From: Symbiodinium kawagutii
Lineage: Eukaryota; Sar; Dinophyceae; Suessiales; Symbiodiniaceae
DNA: 64,000 nucleotides
Direction of reading: 5' to 3'
NCBI GenBank assembly: GCA_009767595.1
Contig: VSDK01028448.1
Span: forward strand, 268,408-332,407
Below the pieces are notes generated by a model. The model saw nothing but the letters and a program-made list of their open reading frames with translations, had not been told where the DNA came from and did no database searches. How positions within the stretch are numbered: the first letter of the stretch is position 1; the number at the start of each line of letters is the position of its first letter. Positions 33,340 to 41,357 of the stretch are shown piece after piece. A program made the translations under genes and the position numbers.

Positions 33340-33758
33340 GTGTTTTGTTTGGGGGGAAATGCGGGACGGGGGAACAATCTTCTGAGTATCAGCTCATTCG
33401 AAAAGAGATTAATCAACCAGCGGTGATTCAACATTCGGTGTCCCAAACTGTAAGTCTTCACTTGTGTAGCTGTTGTCAATTCTTGATCGTTGCTTTTCTT
33501 GTTCTGCTTGTTGATAGTGCGGTCGGCGAGGATCTTCAGGCCGTAGCCCCTGAAGCTGAACAGCTAGTTAAGTCTTTAGTACTGGACTTGAAATCCGTAC
33601 TGGAGATGCTTCGAGATCGCCTGGAGACAGGCCGCAGGGTGGTCACTGGGAATTTGCTGCACCTGCGAACATATCTACAACATGTTCCCAGCTCTGCGAA
33701 TGCCATTTTTGGTAGCACCCCCTCCGGATAGGAGCAATAGCAACAGCAAAAAGCAAGG

Positions 33759-33807
<49 letters not shown>

Positions 33808-36800
33808 GAACAAGAAGAGTGGCTTATATCCCCGCACGGCTTCCGCCGCAGCAAAATGGGAGTGCTGTTTTGGTCCTGGAGTGCTTTCTCTTGATAGATG
33901 TTCAAGATCATTCAAACATTTTAAAGTTTGAACGACTTGGCTGTTTTCTTGCCAACATTTTGTGGATTGTTCCATCTCCAACTGCATTTTGGGAATGCTA
34001 CCCAGTAGGAATGGTGTTGGAATGGTGTGAATGATGAGGATGTGATGAGGATGTGATGAGGATGTAAGGTGTCACGAGTTGGGACCAGAGCTGCTAGGCA
34101 ACTCGAGTTGGGACGTGGCATGCCGGTGGCTTCATGGTCACGGTGATCTATGGGAGTCTTGGGTGCCGGATCCAACCACCTGCTTTAGTGCCTGGGTGGT
34201 GGTTTCAGTTTGTTTCAGTCATGGCTGGTTTGTAAGAATTTGTTGATAGTGTTTTTTCAACCATACTTCATGGTTGATTTGCTGGTGCACCTTAATAGAA
34301 ACGGTTTGATGGATGCAACGAATGATTCGATTGGTGGTTTCAGCCTAGACGATCTTTTCCCAAGTCTGCTCGGAGTCATTCACTTTTGACCGTCCAGCTG
34401 CTGGGGCTCACATGAGGTGGCTTTGGTCTCTATCACCAAGAACAAAGCATTTATGTGAATCTCGGAGCAGGGCGGATCAGAGAGTCATGATGGCTTTGCC
34501 CTGTGCCAGTTGTCATTTCATAAAAAGTCCGCAAATCACCGAAATTGACCATGGGATAAGCCAAGTACCTGAAGGCATTCATTCCTTAGGTAAGCAAATA
34601 GGTGCAAAATCGCGGATGTTACAGATCGTTTCGCATTTGCTCCAAGGATGCGTCGACAAGAGCCACGCGGTTTGATCTGCAAAGCCTGTCCATCAGGCGT
34701 GGTGATAAGCGTCAATGGGATGTGTTTTGTGAAGAGTAATGATATCCACAATGTGTGGTATAGTATATACTCATGGTACTGCAATATGTTGTTAATTGAT
34801 CTCCTTCACTTGGTAAGGAATTTAGAAACCTCCACTGCCTCTACTGTTTGTTGGTGTGGTGATGTGTGGTGTTTCCCTCTCGGAGCATCCTCCAGGTACT
34901 TCGTCTGAACGGTTTGCCGACAAGAAAGGTTTGACCTTCGTTTGTCAGCAATGCCCAGTGGGCCAAGTGCAACCTTCAGGCGCTGCTACGGAATGCGTAC
35001 CATGCAAGGCAGGAGAGTACCAGGATGAGAGCGGCAGCGTCTTGTGCAAAAGATGTGCCATTGGCGAATACCAAAACGACACAGGTGACTTGGGGTGGAC
35101 TTGTCGCGTCGGGTGCTCCCGGAAGTGCATAGTCCTGTGAGCGCAAACAAGATTATCAGAGAACCACGTTTGGACGCAGTGCAGAATGAGGCATTCACTC
35201 TGGGGTACCCCAAGTCACCACCCCATTGTTGACCAACCCACCGGCACAGTTTGGCATGGACACGACGTGCAAACACAAAAATTTTCTAATTGCTGAGGTG
35301 GTTGTGAACCTAATAGTTGTTTTGTTTTGGCTTCACATGTTGAGCAATTGGAATAGCTCTTGATTGACCAGATTAAGGGTTTGGCAAGCTGTTCACAAGG
35401 GGTTGCCCATTTTGGATTTGAGGGTATCCTGACTCAGTAAGCGTTTACATTTGAGGGATCAATTTGGACTGTATCGTAAGCCACTGCCTGTGGAGTGCAG
35501 CGCAGCAGCGCAGCTCAGGCTGCTTAGGGGACTGCATGGTGCTGTCATCTCCCTTCGAACCACCAACACTGATGGCTTTCTCCATCCAACCAAACGCAAA
35601 TCTCCTTTTTGTGTAAAAACCATCAAATGGGCCCGCTTGCGCCATTTATAGATGGTCCTGATTTATATTATGCTTGCCGAGGGTGTTGGCGCGCACGCTC
35701 TCCCCAACATTGTCTTCAAAACAAGCGGCCCACAGCTATCCGATATTCACAATTCCTAACTGACTACAGTCAGAAATCAACAACTTTGGTATCACCATTA
35801 AACACTCCAAGTTTAGACTTATGTATGGATCTGGGATTGCTTCTTTACTCGCGTTGGAAATTCGTATTTCATTGGTATTTTTCGGCATGCAGCACAGTTC
35901 CCTTTGAAGGATATGTTCATCACTCATAGGTCTTTGCTTTAGCACGACAAGGTGCTGATGGCTGGGGACCGAACATTCAGTCTGAAGTATAGGAGGTGAA
36001 GATAGGTGAAAATGGGTGAAGATAGGTGAAGATAGGTGAAGGTTGAGCAGGCTGAATACATTCTGAATAAATGACTAGTGACTGCTGAAGATAAAACCCA
36101 CTATCAATCATTCTATACTTCTATAACTATAACATTCAACGTGTTTGGAGTTTTTATCCAACCCGTCCACATTAACCTTGGTGCTTTCAAGCTATGAAGT
36201 ACCCGAAATCTCAGGTGCAGGCGGGTGCCTTCAGTGTCCTGCTGATACTTCAACACTGGGTGTGGGCTCAGCGTTGCTCTCAGACTGCATGTGCAAAGAA
36301 AATAGCATCAATGTGGCGGCCGCCAGGGGCACCACCACGGGCACTGCTCGGTGCGTACCATGCAGTGAGGGATTGCGTTGCCCATTGGGAGCCTCATTGG
36401 AGTCTTTGAAGACTGGGCAAGCCATTGCTGGCACGTCATCGATCACTGAGGTTGAACAAGGATACTTCACAACGAAGGAGTCCATAGAATGAGCGGGTCC
36501 GGTTCGCCCCTCACTTGATTCAGATCACGGTTTTAACATGACATGTTTGAACCTTTATTTATTTGGTTTCGACTCTGGAGGAACTTCAACAGAAGTGTGA
36601 GTCCAAAGAAATGGTTATCGAGTTGTGACCTTGACAGGAGGATGTCACTGAAGTTTTCAAGTGCCAGTCTGTGGAGCATTGTCCTGGTGGAATGCCGGGG
36701 CAATGTGCTGGAGGCCGTGAAGGTGTTCCATGCTCAGATTGTCCTGCAGGTGCGGTATGGCAAAGTTTTAGTGATGACAAATGGCTAGCAAGGTTGATCT

Positions 36801-38119
36801 CACATTGATAACTGACTGAGGCATGACAAATGCTTGACAACACATATGGCCAAACTATCAAAGCATGAAAATAATGGTATATAATGGTTGATACTGGTCG
36901 ATCATGCTTGATAGTGGTCAGTGGTGGTTAAATGAAGGTCAAAGCATGTCAAAGCAATCCTTGATAATGGTGGCGCACGTTGTTTTTCATGAGCACCAGG
37001 GAAGCACATTTGGAGCCATTCCAGTGTTTTGCTCATTTTTGTTGGCGTCGATGTATTGTGCTCAGGTAAGCATGCGATTTGTCACCATGGCATGGGAATC
37101 TAGTTCAATGTCCCTGATCTTTCCCATGGCCAACTCTTGCCATATCATTTCATCGTCAAATGGTTCTAGTGCAAATGTAATTTAATGACTAGGAACAGTG
37201 TTCCCCTGCCTAGGGATATTCAGCAGGGTCAATAAATTGTTGCGTAAGAATCTAAAACAAACAGTTTTCACATGCAAACCATGGCAGACCACTTTCTTGG
37301 GGGGAAGCTACTTATGTACACCAGCGGCATGAGGTGCTTGATCGTTTGGGTACTTCCCAGCAGGTACAACATGGGACGGGGAGAAATGCTTGCAATGCTC
37401 TGATGGAAACGCAATCTCCTGGTTCCTCATTGGCACTTCATTGATTTTTCATTTGTGCAGTTTGTATTTGTTCTAGACCTGACCTGGAGTATTGCACAGT
37501 CGAAGATAAGGGCACCAGCCCCCAGCTTTGTGTTTTCAGTATATAACATTTGGGTGCGAACCAAGCCAAGGGGTACCAGTAAGCTAGAAACAGCTATATA
37601 TAGGGTTGAACACTTTGAGATGCCACTCTTTTAAAACAAACTCCGAATTGGTATCTCTTGAACAACTTAGAGAAGGGTTGTCCTTTGACACTTTGTCACA
37701 GCGGCCTCTTGCATTGTTGCAACAGAAACCAAATGAACTCGCGAGGTACACAACAGCGACAACAATCACAACAACAACCACGACCACAACAAAGACAGTA
37801 GCAACAAAGACGATGAAGGCAGTGGGAGCAATTACGCCGACAACAACATTCACCATTGCAACGGCAACGACAAGGACAAAGACGACAACGACGACGACAG
37901 CAGCAAAAACAAGAAGAAGACGAAGAAGAAGAAAAAGGAACACCAGCAACAACGACAACAACAATTACTACTACAATGACAACGGCAACAACGACTGCAG
38001 CTGCAACAACAACAACAACAACCACAACAACCACAACAACCGCAACAACCACAGCAACCACAACCAGCAGCAACAACAACCACCACCACCACAACAGCAA
38101 CATCATCAACAACCACAAT

Positions 38120-38193
<74 letters not shown>

Positions 38194-39889
38194 CCACAAC
38201 CACAACCACAACCACAACCACAACCACAACCACAACCACAACAACCACAACAACCACACCAACCACAGCAACCACAACAACCACAACAACAACGACAACA
38301 ACAACATCATCAACAACAACAACCATAACTTCAGCAATAACAACATCATCAACAACATCAACAACAACAGTGGCAACTGTAAAAGGAAACAACAAGATCA
38401 CGGGCGCTTGGATGCCAGGTATTTCACTGCTCTACGCAGGAAGAAACCAGTGTCAACTTTTACACCTGCTTGAGCCATCTTCAATCAGTTGGACGCATGA
38501 CATACTGTACTTGGAAGAGAAAGTGAGACACCCACGCAGGCAGGTACACACGCACACAGACACACACACACACATACACACATGCAAGGGTCAGCATGTC
38601 TAAATTGTAATGACGGTGGTCGTCCTGTTCGAGTTTTTTTTCAATCACCTTGTTGTGGTTGAAGCTTTTGTGTAGGATGAATGACTATAAATCGCTAACC
38701 AAGGTTTGTTTGTTTGAGCCTGTTCTTCTTTGCCTTCATCCCTGCCTACTACGTGCTACGTCCACAAGTCCATGCCAAAGCAACTCCGAAAGAAGCAGTT
38801 TCAATGTTCGTTGGCATCCTGTCCAGTCTTGCGCAGTGTCTTGCCGTCGTTGGCCAGACATCACTGCTCTGGCCTGATTCACTAGGAACAACTTCTTCCT
38901 TTGCTGGAGTTATGTTGCTCGACCTGGAGGCTTTCTCAGTCTCATGTCTGACGCCTGATCCTCTGATGCGCTATGTGACTACTATCTTCTTGTTTCCTGC
39001 GGGACTGCTTTGGATCCTAGTGTGTCACATTTCTTCTCGGCTCGGCCGCTGTTCCTCGAGCCAATGGACATGGACAAGAACTACAAACCTTGCGGGAAGC
39101 TTCCTGCAGGCTGGCTTTTGTGCCATGAGCGCATTGGCCTTGCAGCCCTTTATGTGCTACGCTCATCCAAATGGCCTGCGGAGCTTGTTAAAGTATCCAG
39201 GGATTTTTTGCGGAACGGAGAAGCACTTCGCAATGATATCATTCGGAATTTCTATTCTGGGTGTTATCGCTCTCATTTTCCTTGCAGTGTGTGGCTGGGG
39301 AATTTGGAGTGTTCCGAGATGGGCAGCAATTCGCTCCGACCGCGTTGGAGCATTTGCATTTCTGATCAGCAAGTTCAGGATGGACACCTGGTGGTACGGG
39401 CTACCTGTTCTGTTCAGGGGTCCGTTATTGTCGTTGTGTCCTGTGGTGGCCACGGACTTTCCGCCCAACCAAGCAGCACTTCTGGCCACAGTGCTCCTGG
39501 CATTTTTACTGATGCATGTGAGATTCTCCCCATGGAAAGTACCTCTCATGAATGTGGCCGATGGCTGCATTCAAACATTGGTATTGCTCCTGGTGATTAT
39601 CACACCAACATACACTGAATCCCTGGAGCAAATGAAGGACTTTCGTCAGAGAGTTGCGTTCGGGGTGCTTGCCAGCATAGCAGTGGCAGTAGTGTCTTTG
39701 GCCTTCCCGTTGCTAGTCGTCTTTTGTTACATCATCGCGAAACAAAGGCGCTGCCCCTGCCGGGGAGGACTTGATAGCAATGAGCATTTCCGCGTGCTCA
39801 ATCTAGGCACCAGAGAAACCAGCATGAAGATGACGCAGCGGATGAAGCAGGTGGGGCCCACCGTGGGGGACATGCTGTGCGACCCATAG
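26043..39889 (+). CDS. Gene C: multi-exon membrane receptor-like protein with Cys-rich ectodomain
   Basis: Gene-level entry. Sixteen exons were traced, giving about 1,030 codons. Order: signal peptide; a split domain resembling the substrate-binding (periplasmic-binding-protein, OpuAC-like) fold found in dinoflagellate receptor-like proteins (26798-34195); cysteine-rich CxxCPxG repeats of the ephrin-receptor-like/GCC2-GCC3 type (34647-37442); and a C-terminal domain with roughly 8 membrane segments (38704-39889). The family assignment is from recalled motif patterns such as DAWYALAGC, NLGNMGFS, EFYRGYNVSW, FYWW-VPDPTFLLLDP and CRWL. Introns use GT, GC and GA donors, and the acceptor is followed by G in nearly every case. 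Inferred role: cell-surface ligand-binding sensor; ligand unknown. A one-base frame break at about 31361 and two or three untraced exons (between 27338 and 29287, 29386 and 31294, 34195 and 34647) remain. No obvious regulatory element seen. Confidence 0.85.
26798..26980 (+). CDS. Gene C exon 2: start of binding-protein-like domain
   Basis: The core reads YPIGIWVPDWPAGDVTSAVV then QIVLAEVLGFNVTLTG, the first strand and helix expected of a periplasmic-binding-protein-like module. Ends AACACT|GTAGAG in phase 0. The start at 26798 (TTGTCAG|ATG) is chosen because it is phase 0; later AGs at 26819, 26829 and 26852 are alternatives. Confidence 0.75.
27276..27338 (+). CDS. Gene C exon 3
   Basis: After CACCAAG|G the frame reads DAWYALAGCAAPLEIKIED. 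It joins exon 2 in phase 0, giving SPNT-DAWYALAGC, a recurrent motif of the family as I recall it. The donor is either GAC|GTGG (27332) or GAA|GTGG (27338). Downstream the frame stops at 27349. Confidence 0.7.
27339..29286. other. Gene C intron region, exon probably missed
   Basis: The phases of exons 3 and 4 do not fit each other directly and the family usually has about 20 more residues here. 27850-28200 contains repeated GCATTTGGAA/TTTGGAAACC blocks with CCCTCC tracts, suggesting a decayed tandem repeat. No confident exon was found. The open frame at 28350-28679 reads HPSGGLEGHAADQDRS and is unproven. Confidence 0.45.
29287..29386 (+). CDS. Gene C exon 4
   Basis: Reads VEGWTETYASTWKSIQKDF then PQSAPRNLGNMGFS, ending TTCTCG|GTCTTC in phase 0. 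The W-x3-Y-x3-W spacing followed by NLGNMGF is a strong family motif. The start is approximate: AG at 29285-29286 or 29293-29294. Confidence 0.75.
30232..30347. mobile_element. MITE-like element, TGGCAGTGGGTCAA family
   Basis: Ends TGGCTATGGGTCAATATTAA and GGTTTTGACCCACAGCCA. Same internal order as the copy at 14225-14335. No ORF. Confidence 0.7.
30657..30750. mobile_element. MITE-like element, GGGGTACCCC family
   Basis: Most complete copy: left TTTCTCAAGCCATAGGGTAC, right GGGGTACCCCTATTTTGAGA, spaced by about 50 AT-rich bases with TTTAATTAAC at the centre. Confidence 0.75.
31294..31418 (+). CDS. Gene C exon 5, with one-base frame break
   Basis: Reads GWTLEFYRGYNVSWTQAAN then YFD in one frame. 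After the C-rich stretch at 31358-31368 (GACCCCGCCCGGC) the family-like continuation PGVIDTELLKPCNETRLM lies one frame over. Removing one C would restore the frame, so this is a sequencing error or a real +1 lesion. Donor CTCATG|GTGAGT, phase 0. Cys and N-glycosylation sequons (NVS, NET) fit an ectodomain. Confidence 0.75.
31645..31770 (+). CDS. Gene C exon 6
   Basis: Acceptor GCGCCAG|G, donor TGCAGA|GT, 42 codons, phase 0 both ends. Reads METYAEITGDWDGVEISIEN then CWSDYFWYPPACR; the aromatic YFWYPPACR block is a family hallmark. The frame stays open to TAG at 31795. Confidence 0.8.
31912..31985. mobile_element. MITE-like fragment, TTGGTGGTTTAAA family
   Basis: Contains GGTGGTTTAAAAATTGTTTA, TTCCCTAGTGATTAACAAA and TGGTTGGTTGACTTGTGCAT, matching 18150-18240. 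It sits in the intron just before exon 7. Confidence 0.55.
32008..32178 (+). CDS. Gene C exon 7
   Basis: Acceptor AACCTCAG|G, donor TGGTGG|GT, 57 codons, phase 0 both ends. Reads ECVIFFTGGSGWQLEVAMQK, then NMPLAPAVA and TKSTFYWW. The G-x-G-W...M-x-K...NMPLA pattern followed by FYWW is the second lobe signature of the binding-protein-like domain. Confidence 0.85.
32541..32672 (+). CDS. Gene C exon 8
   Basis: Begins immediately after GCTCTAG|G with VPDPTFLLLDPVEITFPPFD, joining FYWW of exon 7 into FYWW-VPDPTF. Ends AGTCAG|GAGCC, a GA donor, giving IDKYVSQ-DLQAVAP across the junction. A GT at 32664 would drop VSQ and is less likely. 44 codons, phase 0. Confidence 0.85.
32998..33192 (+). other. 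ORF inside a gene C intron
   Basis: Within intron 32673-33530 a frame reads RQIGRWTYQERSGFGRPTYT then QPQNWDD and SLIVLPAAPSKSNWW before TGA. Its composition is protein-like, but it is not needed to join exons 8 and 9, which match in phase and motif. It could be an alternative exon or a fragment of another gene. Not recognised. Confidence 0.35.
33304..33340. repeat. (TA)n(GA)n microsatellite
   Basis: (TA)10 followed directly by (GA)8 inside the gene C intron 32673-33530. Confidence 0.95.
33531..33630 (+). CDS. Gene C exon 9
   Basis: Acceptor GGCGAG|G, GC donor GACAG|GC. Reads DLQAVAPEAEQLVKSLVLDL then KSVLEMLRDRLET, a helical linker; leaves in phase 1. Joined to exon 10 it gives LETG-NSSWDVACRWL. 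Confidence 0.8.
33738..33818. repeat. (CAA)n microsatellite
   Basis: About 18 CAA units on the + strand with AGCAA flanks, in the GC-AG intron between exons 9 and 10. The poly-Q and poly-C frames over it are artefacts. Confidence 0.95.
34032..34066. repeat. GATGAGGATGT tandem repeat
   Basis: About three copies of the 11-bp unit GATGAGGATGT. Confidence 0.9.
34098..34195 (+). CDS. Gene C exon 10
   Basis: Acceptor GCTGCTAG|G, enters in phase 1. Reads NSSWDVACRWLHGHGDLWES then WVPDPTTCFSAW. The DVACRWL...W..WVPD..TC pattern marks the end of the binding-protein-like domain. The donor at TGG|GTGG (34196) is the best available; an earlier cut after TGCTTTAG is possible. Confidence 0.75.
34647..34696 (+). 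CDS. Gene C exon 11: first Cys repeat
   Basis: Reads RQEPRGLICKACPSG and ends CATCAG|GC, a GC donor, in phase 1. C-x2-CPSG is the start of the ephrin-receptor-like/GCC2 cysteine repeats. The start is uncertain (AG at 34645, 34659 or 34661). Phase suggests another exon before it. Confidence 0.7.
34896..35084 (+). CDS. Gene C exon 12: Cys-rich repeats
   Basis: Acceptor CCTCCAG|G, donor ACACAG|GT, phase 1 in and out. Reads TSSERFADKKGLTFVCQQCP, then CVPCKAGEYQ and CKRCAIGEYQNDT. Three C-x2-C modules spaced 18-25 residues, with the CxxCxxGEYQ form typical of extracellular GCC2/ephrin-receptor-like repeats. Confidence 0.88.
36000..36042. repeat. GATAGGTGAA tandem repeat
   Basis: Four to five units of about 10 bp (GATAGGTGAA) in the intron between exons 12 and 13. 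Confidence 0.9.
36215..36477 (+). CDS. Gene C exon 13: Cys-rich
   Basis: Acceptor AATCTCAG|G, GA donor ACGAAG|GAGTCC. Reads GGCLQCPADTSTLGVGSALL, SDCMCKENSIN, CVPCSEGLRCPLGAS and VEQGYFTT. Phase 1 in, 0 out. The GA donor is inferred because the next exon resumes exactly with E-D-V-T-E-V-F-K-C; the frame otherwise stops at 36490. Confidence 0.85.
36638..36749 (+). CDS. Gene C exon 14: Cys-rich
   Basis: Acceptor CTTGACAG|G, donor CTGCAG|GT. Reads EDVTEVFKCQSVEHCPGGMP, then GQCAGGREGVPCSDCPA. This HCPGG...C..G..G..C..CP arrangement precedes the membrane domain in family members as I recall them. Phase 0 in, 1 out. Confidence 0.85.
36750..37363. other. Gene C intron
   Basis: GT-AG intron whose ends are both CAG|GT. 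Contains no convincing exon; a GTAAGC donor-like site at 37065 has no matching coding frame. Confidence 0.7.
37364..37442 (+). CDS. Gene C exon 15: juxtamembrane
   Basis: Acceptor CCCAGCAG|G, enters in phase 1. Reads TTWDGEKCLQCSDGNAISWF then LIGTS, the last CxxC followed by the start of the first membrane helix. The end at 37442 (TCATT|GATT, GA donor, phase 2) is chosen because joining to 38704 produces one continuous hydrophobic helix; the exact boundary is uncertain. Confidence 0.7.
37749..38368. repeat. (CAA)n / (CCACAA)n microsatellite, 620 bp
   Basis: Strand-asymmetric tract: the + strand is almost free of T through its core. Pure CAA at 38120-38190, then hexameric CCACAA (38192-38240). 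Lies in the last intron of gene C. Long open frames in all phases are low-complexity artefacts. Confidence 0.95.
38544..38581. repeat. (CA)n microsatellite
   Basis: CACACA/ACAGAC run in the same intron. Confidence 0.9.
38704..39889 (+). CDS. Gene C exon 16: multi-pass membrane domain
   Basis: A 1,186-nt exon with no intron, unusual beside the 50-260 nt exons upstream. Acceptor AACCAAG|G. Begins FVCLSLFFFAFIPAYYVL (membrane helix 1). Further hydrophobic segments lie around residues 35-60, 90-115, 135-155, 175-205, 240-270, 295-320 and 335-360, giving about 8. A Lys/Arg-rich C-terminal tail (KQRRCPC, then KMTQRMKQ) is probably cytosolic. TAG at 39887-39889. G+C at third positions is high. The membrane architecture resembles the C-terminal portions of other dinoflagellate Cys-rich receptor-like proteins rather than a classical GPCR. 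Confidence 0.92.
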
Positions 39890-40082
39890 TCACTGGAATT
39901 TTATGGCCCCAAGTTGTAGTGGCTGTGTGTGTCTGTCAGAACAGCTCATGGACCCGCTCTTACACATGTGTTTTTTTGATTGCCTTATGCAGGGTACTGT
40001 TTCGAGGCAATACAAGTTTTATTGTCTCTTTCTGGCAACTAAAATGAGCCTGGCTCTTCATTTTTCCCGCAGAACATCTCAG

Positions 40083-40175
40083 ATGTTTGGGTTCGCGTTT
40101 GGAAGGAGTGATGCAGAGCAGACTGTGGTTGCAGATGATGCGGAATCCGTTGTTTTTTGTGGTGGGTTCAGAGAC
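40083..40175 (+). CDS. Gene D candidate exon
   Basis: CATCTCAG|ATG, then MFGFAFGRSDAEQTVVADDA and ESVVFCGGFRD. The ATG could be a start or an internal Met. The donor used here is GAC|GAT (GA type) to keep phase 0; GT sites at 40180 and 40186 would give phase 1. Only 193 bases after the gene C stop codon. Not recognised. Confidence 0.45.
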
Positions 40176-40215
40176 GATGGTTACCGTGGTCGTTTTTTTT
40201 TGTTTAGGTTTCCTT

Positions 40216-40234
40216 TTTCTTCTTCTTCTTGTTC

Positions 40235-40269
<35 letters not shown>

Positions 40270-40345
40270 CTTGTTCTTGTTCTTGTTCTTGTTCTTGTTC
40301 TTGTTAGTGGTGGTGGTGGTGGTGGTGGTGGTGGTTGGTGGTGGT
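40216..40345. repeat. TTC/TTG/GTT/GGT compound microsatellite
   Basis: Successive blocks of TTC, TTG, TTCTTG and GGT trinucleotides on the + strand, within the presumed gene D intron. Confidence 0.95.
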
Positions 40346-40585
40346 GTCCGTAGATGGACACAGCAGCTGGCTAAGTTCAGAACCGGAAAAAGCGCACGGA
40401 TTTTTTTCTTGTCATAGTGGACACCCTTTGTAATGCAGGCAATTGGTGTATGAGCATTGGTTTTTTGGGCGCACGCGCTTCCTTGCTCTACTTAGTCACT
40501 CAAAGCCACAAGTTCCTCTTCATCTTGGTGTAGACAGCAGTTATAGGCTTGTTGTTGGATGTAAATTAGGTTTTTCCTTTTGCAG

Positions 40586-40738
40586 GGCAACAGTGTGATC
40601 ATCATCCATTGTGCGCATCCCCCTTACATGACTTTGTATCAGCGCCGCCGCGGATGTTCGAACCAGGTGGCTGCGGCAATGCTCAAAGCTGAAGGCACAA
40701 GTATCTACAGGGGCCTTGATGCCTTGTGGCTCGCCTGA
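40586..40738 (+). CDS. Gene D candidate terminal exon
   Basis: A good pyrimidine tract and acceptor (TTTTTCCTTTTGCAG|G) precede 50 codons ending in TGA: NSVIIIHCAHPPYMTLYQRR, then NQVAAAMLKAEGTSIYRGLD and ALWLA. Third-position G+C is about two thirds in this frame, supporting it over the overlapping reverse-strand ORF. Phase 0 entry. Function unknown. Confidence 0.55.
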   Translation, partial: GNSVIIIHCAHPPYMTLYQRRRGCSNQVAAAMLKAEGTSIYRGLDALWLA

Positions 40739-40782
40739 GTGAAGAGATGTAGTGGGAAACAACTAGTCGCATGGTTGACCTG

Positions 40783-40980
40783 CCAGGCATTTGGTCCTAC
40801 ATTCTGCAGTGGCCGTGACCGGTAATGGTTCGCCAAGAGACGTACGTACATTGGCAGGGGACTTTTTTATAAGGCAAGGAACCAGGCATTTGGTCCTACA
40901 TTCTGCAGTGGCCGTGACCGGTAATGGTTCGCCAAGAGACGTACGTACATTGGCAGGACCATTTTCGATAAGGCATGCAC
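40783..40980 (+). repeat. 99-bp tandem duplication with conserved reading frame
   Basis: Two copies start at 40783 and 40882. The first 75 bases are identical (CCAGGCATTTGGTCCTACAT at the start, CGTACGTACATTGGCAGG at the end); the last 24 are diverged. The period is a multiple of three, so a + strand frame (40791-41375) repeats HSAVAVTGNGSPRDVRTLAG. Whether it is translated is unknown; the frame then runs into a microsatellite. Confidence 0.9.
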
Positions 40981-41230
40981 ACCACAACTGGGTCAGCAGT
41001 GGCGGCAACCTAACACCCTTTTACTATGAGTATCAAGGCCATTCGAGGAAAGTCACCGTGCACAAATGTTCAAAACGCAGGGTGTGCACGCCCAGACTAT
41101 CCATCATGCATCAGGATGCACGAGTAACCGCAAGAAACAAAATACATACAGCGACCAGTTTACTTTCATTGGCTTGCAAAGAGCAACAAAAACCAAGAGA
41201 AACCAAGGAAAACAAGAAACCACAAAATCA

Positions 41231-41357
41231 AAGGAGAGAAAGAGAGAGAGAGAGAGACCGACAGACGGACGGACAGTCGGACAGACGGAGAAAGAGTGAC
41301 AGACTGCTGGACAGACAGACAGACAGACAGACACAGACAGACGCGCACAGACAGGGG
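41231..41357. repeat. GAGA / GACA microsatellite
   Basis: (GA)n at 41235-41256, then (GACG/GACA)n to 41357. Purine-rich (GAAAG/GAAGG) sequence follows at 41465-41540. Confidence 0.95.

Noticed and set aside
37584..38473. Several 120-226 aa frames (poly-Asn, Leu, Val, Thr)
   Set aside because: All six phases are open because the tract is (CAA)n; it lies inside the last intron of the receptor gene.
39163..39570. 135-aa - strand ORF and 202-aa + frame inside the membrane exon
   Set aside because: Shadows of the 395-codon membrane-domain frame, which has clear hydrophobic periodicity.
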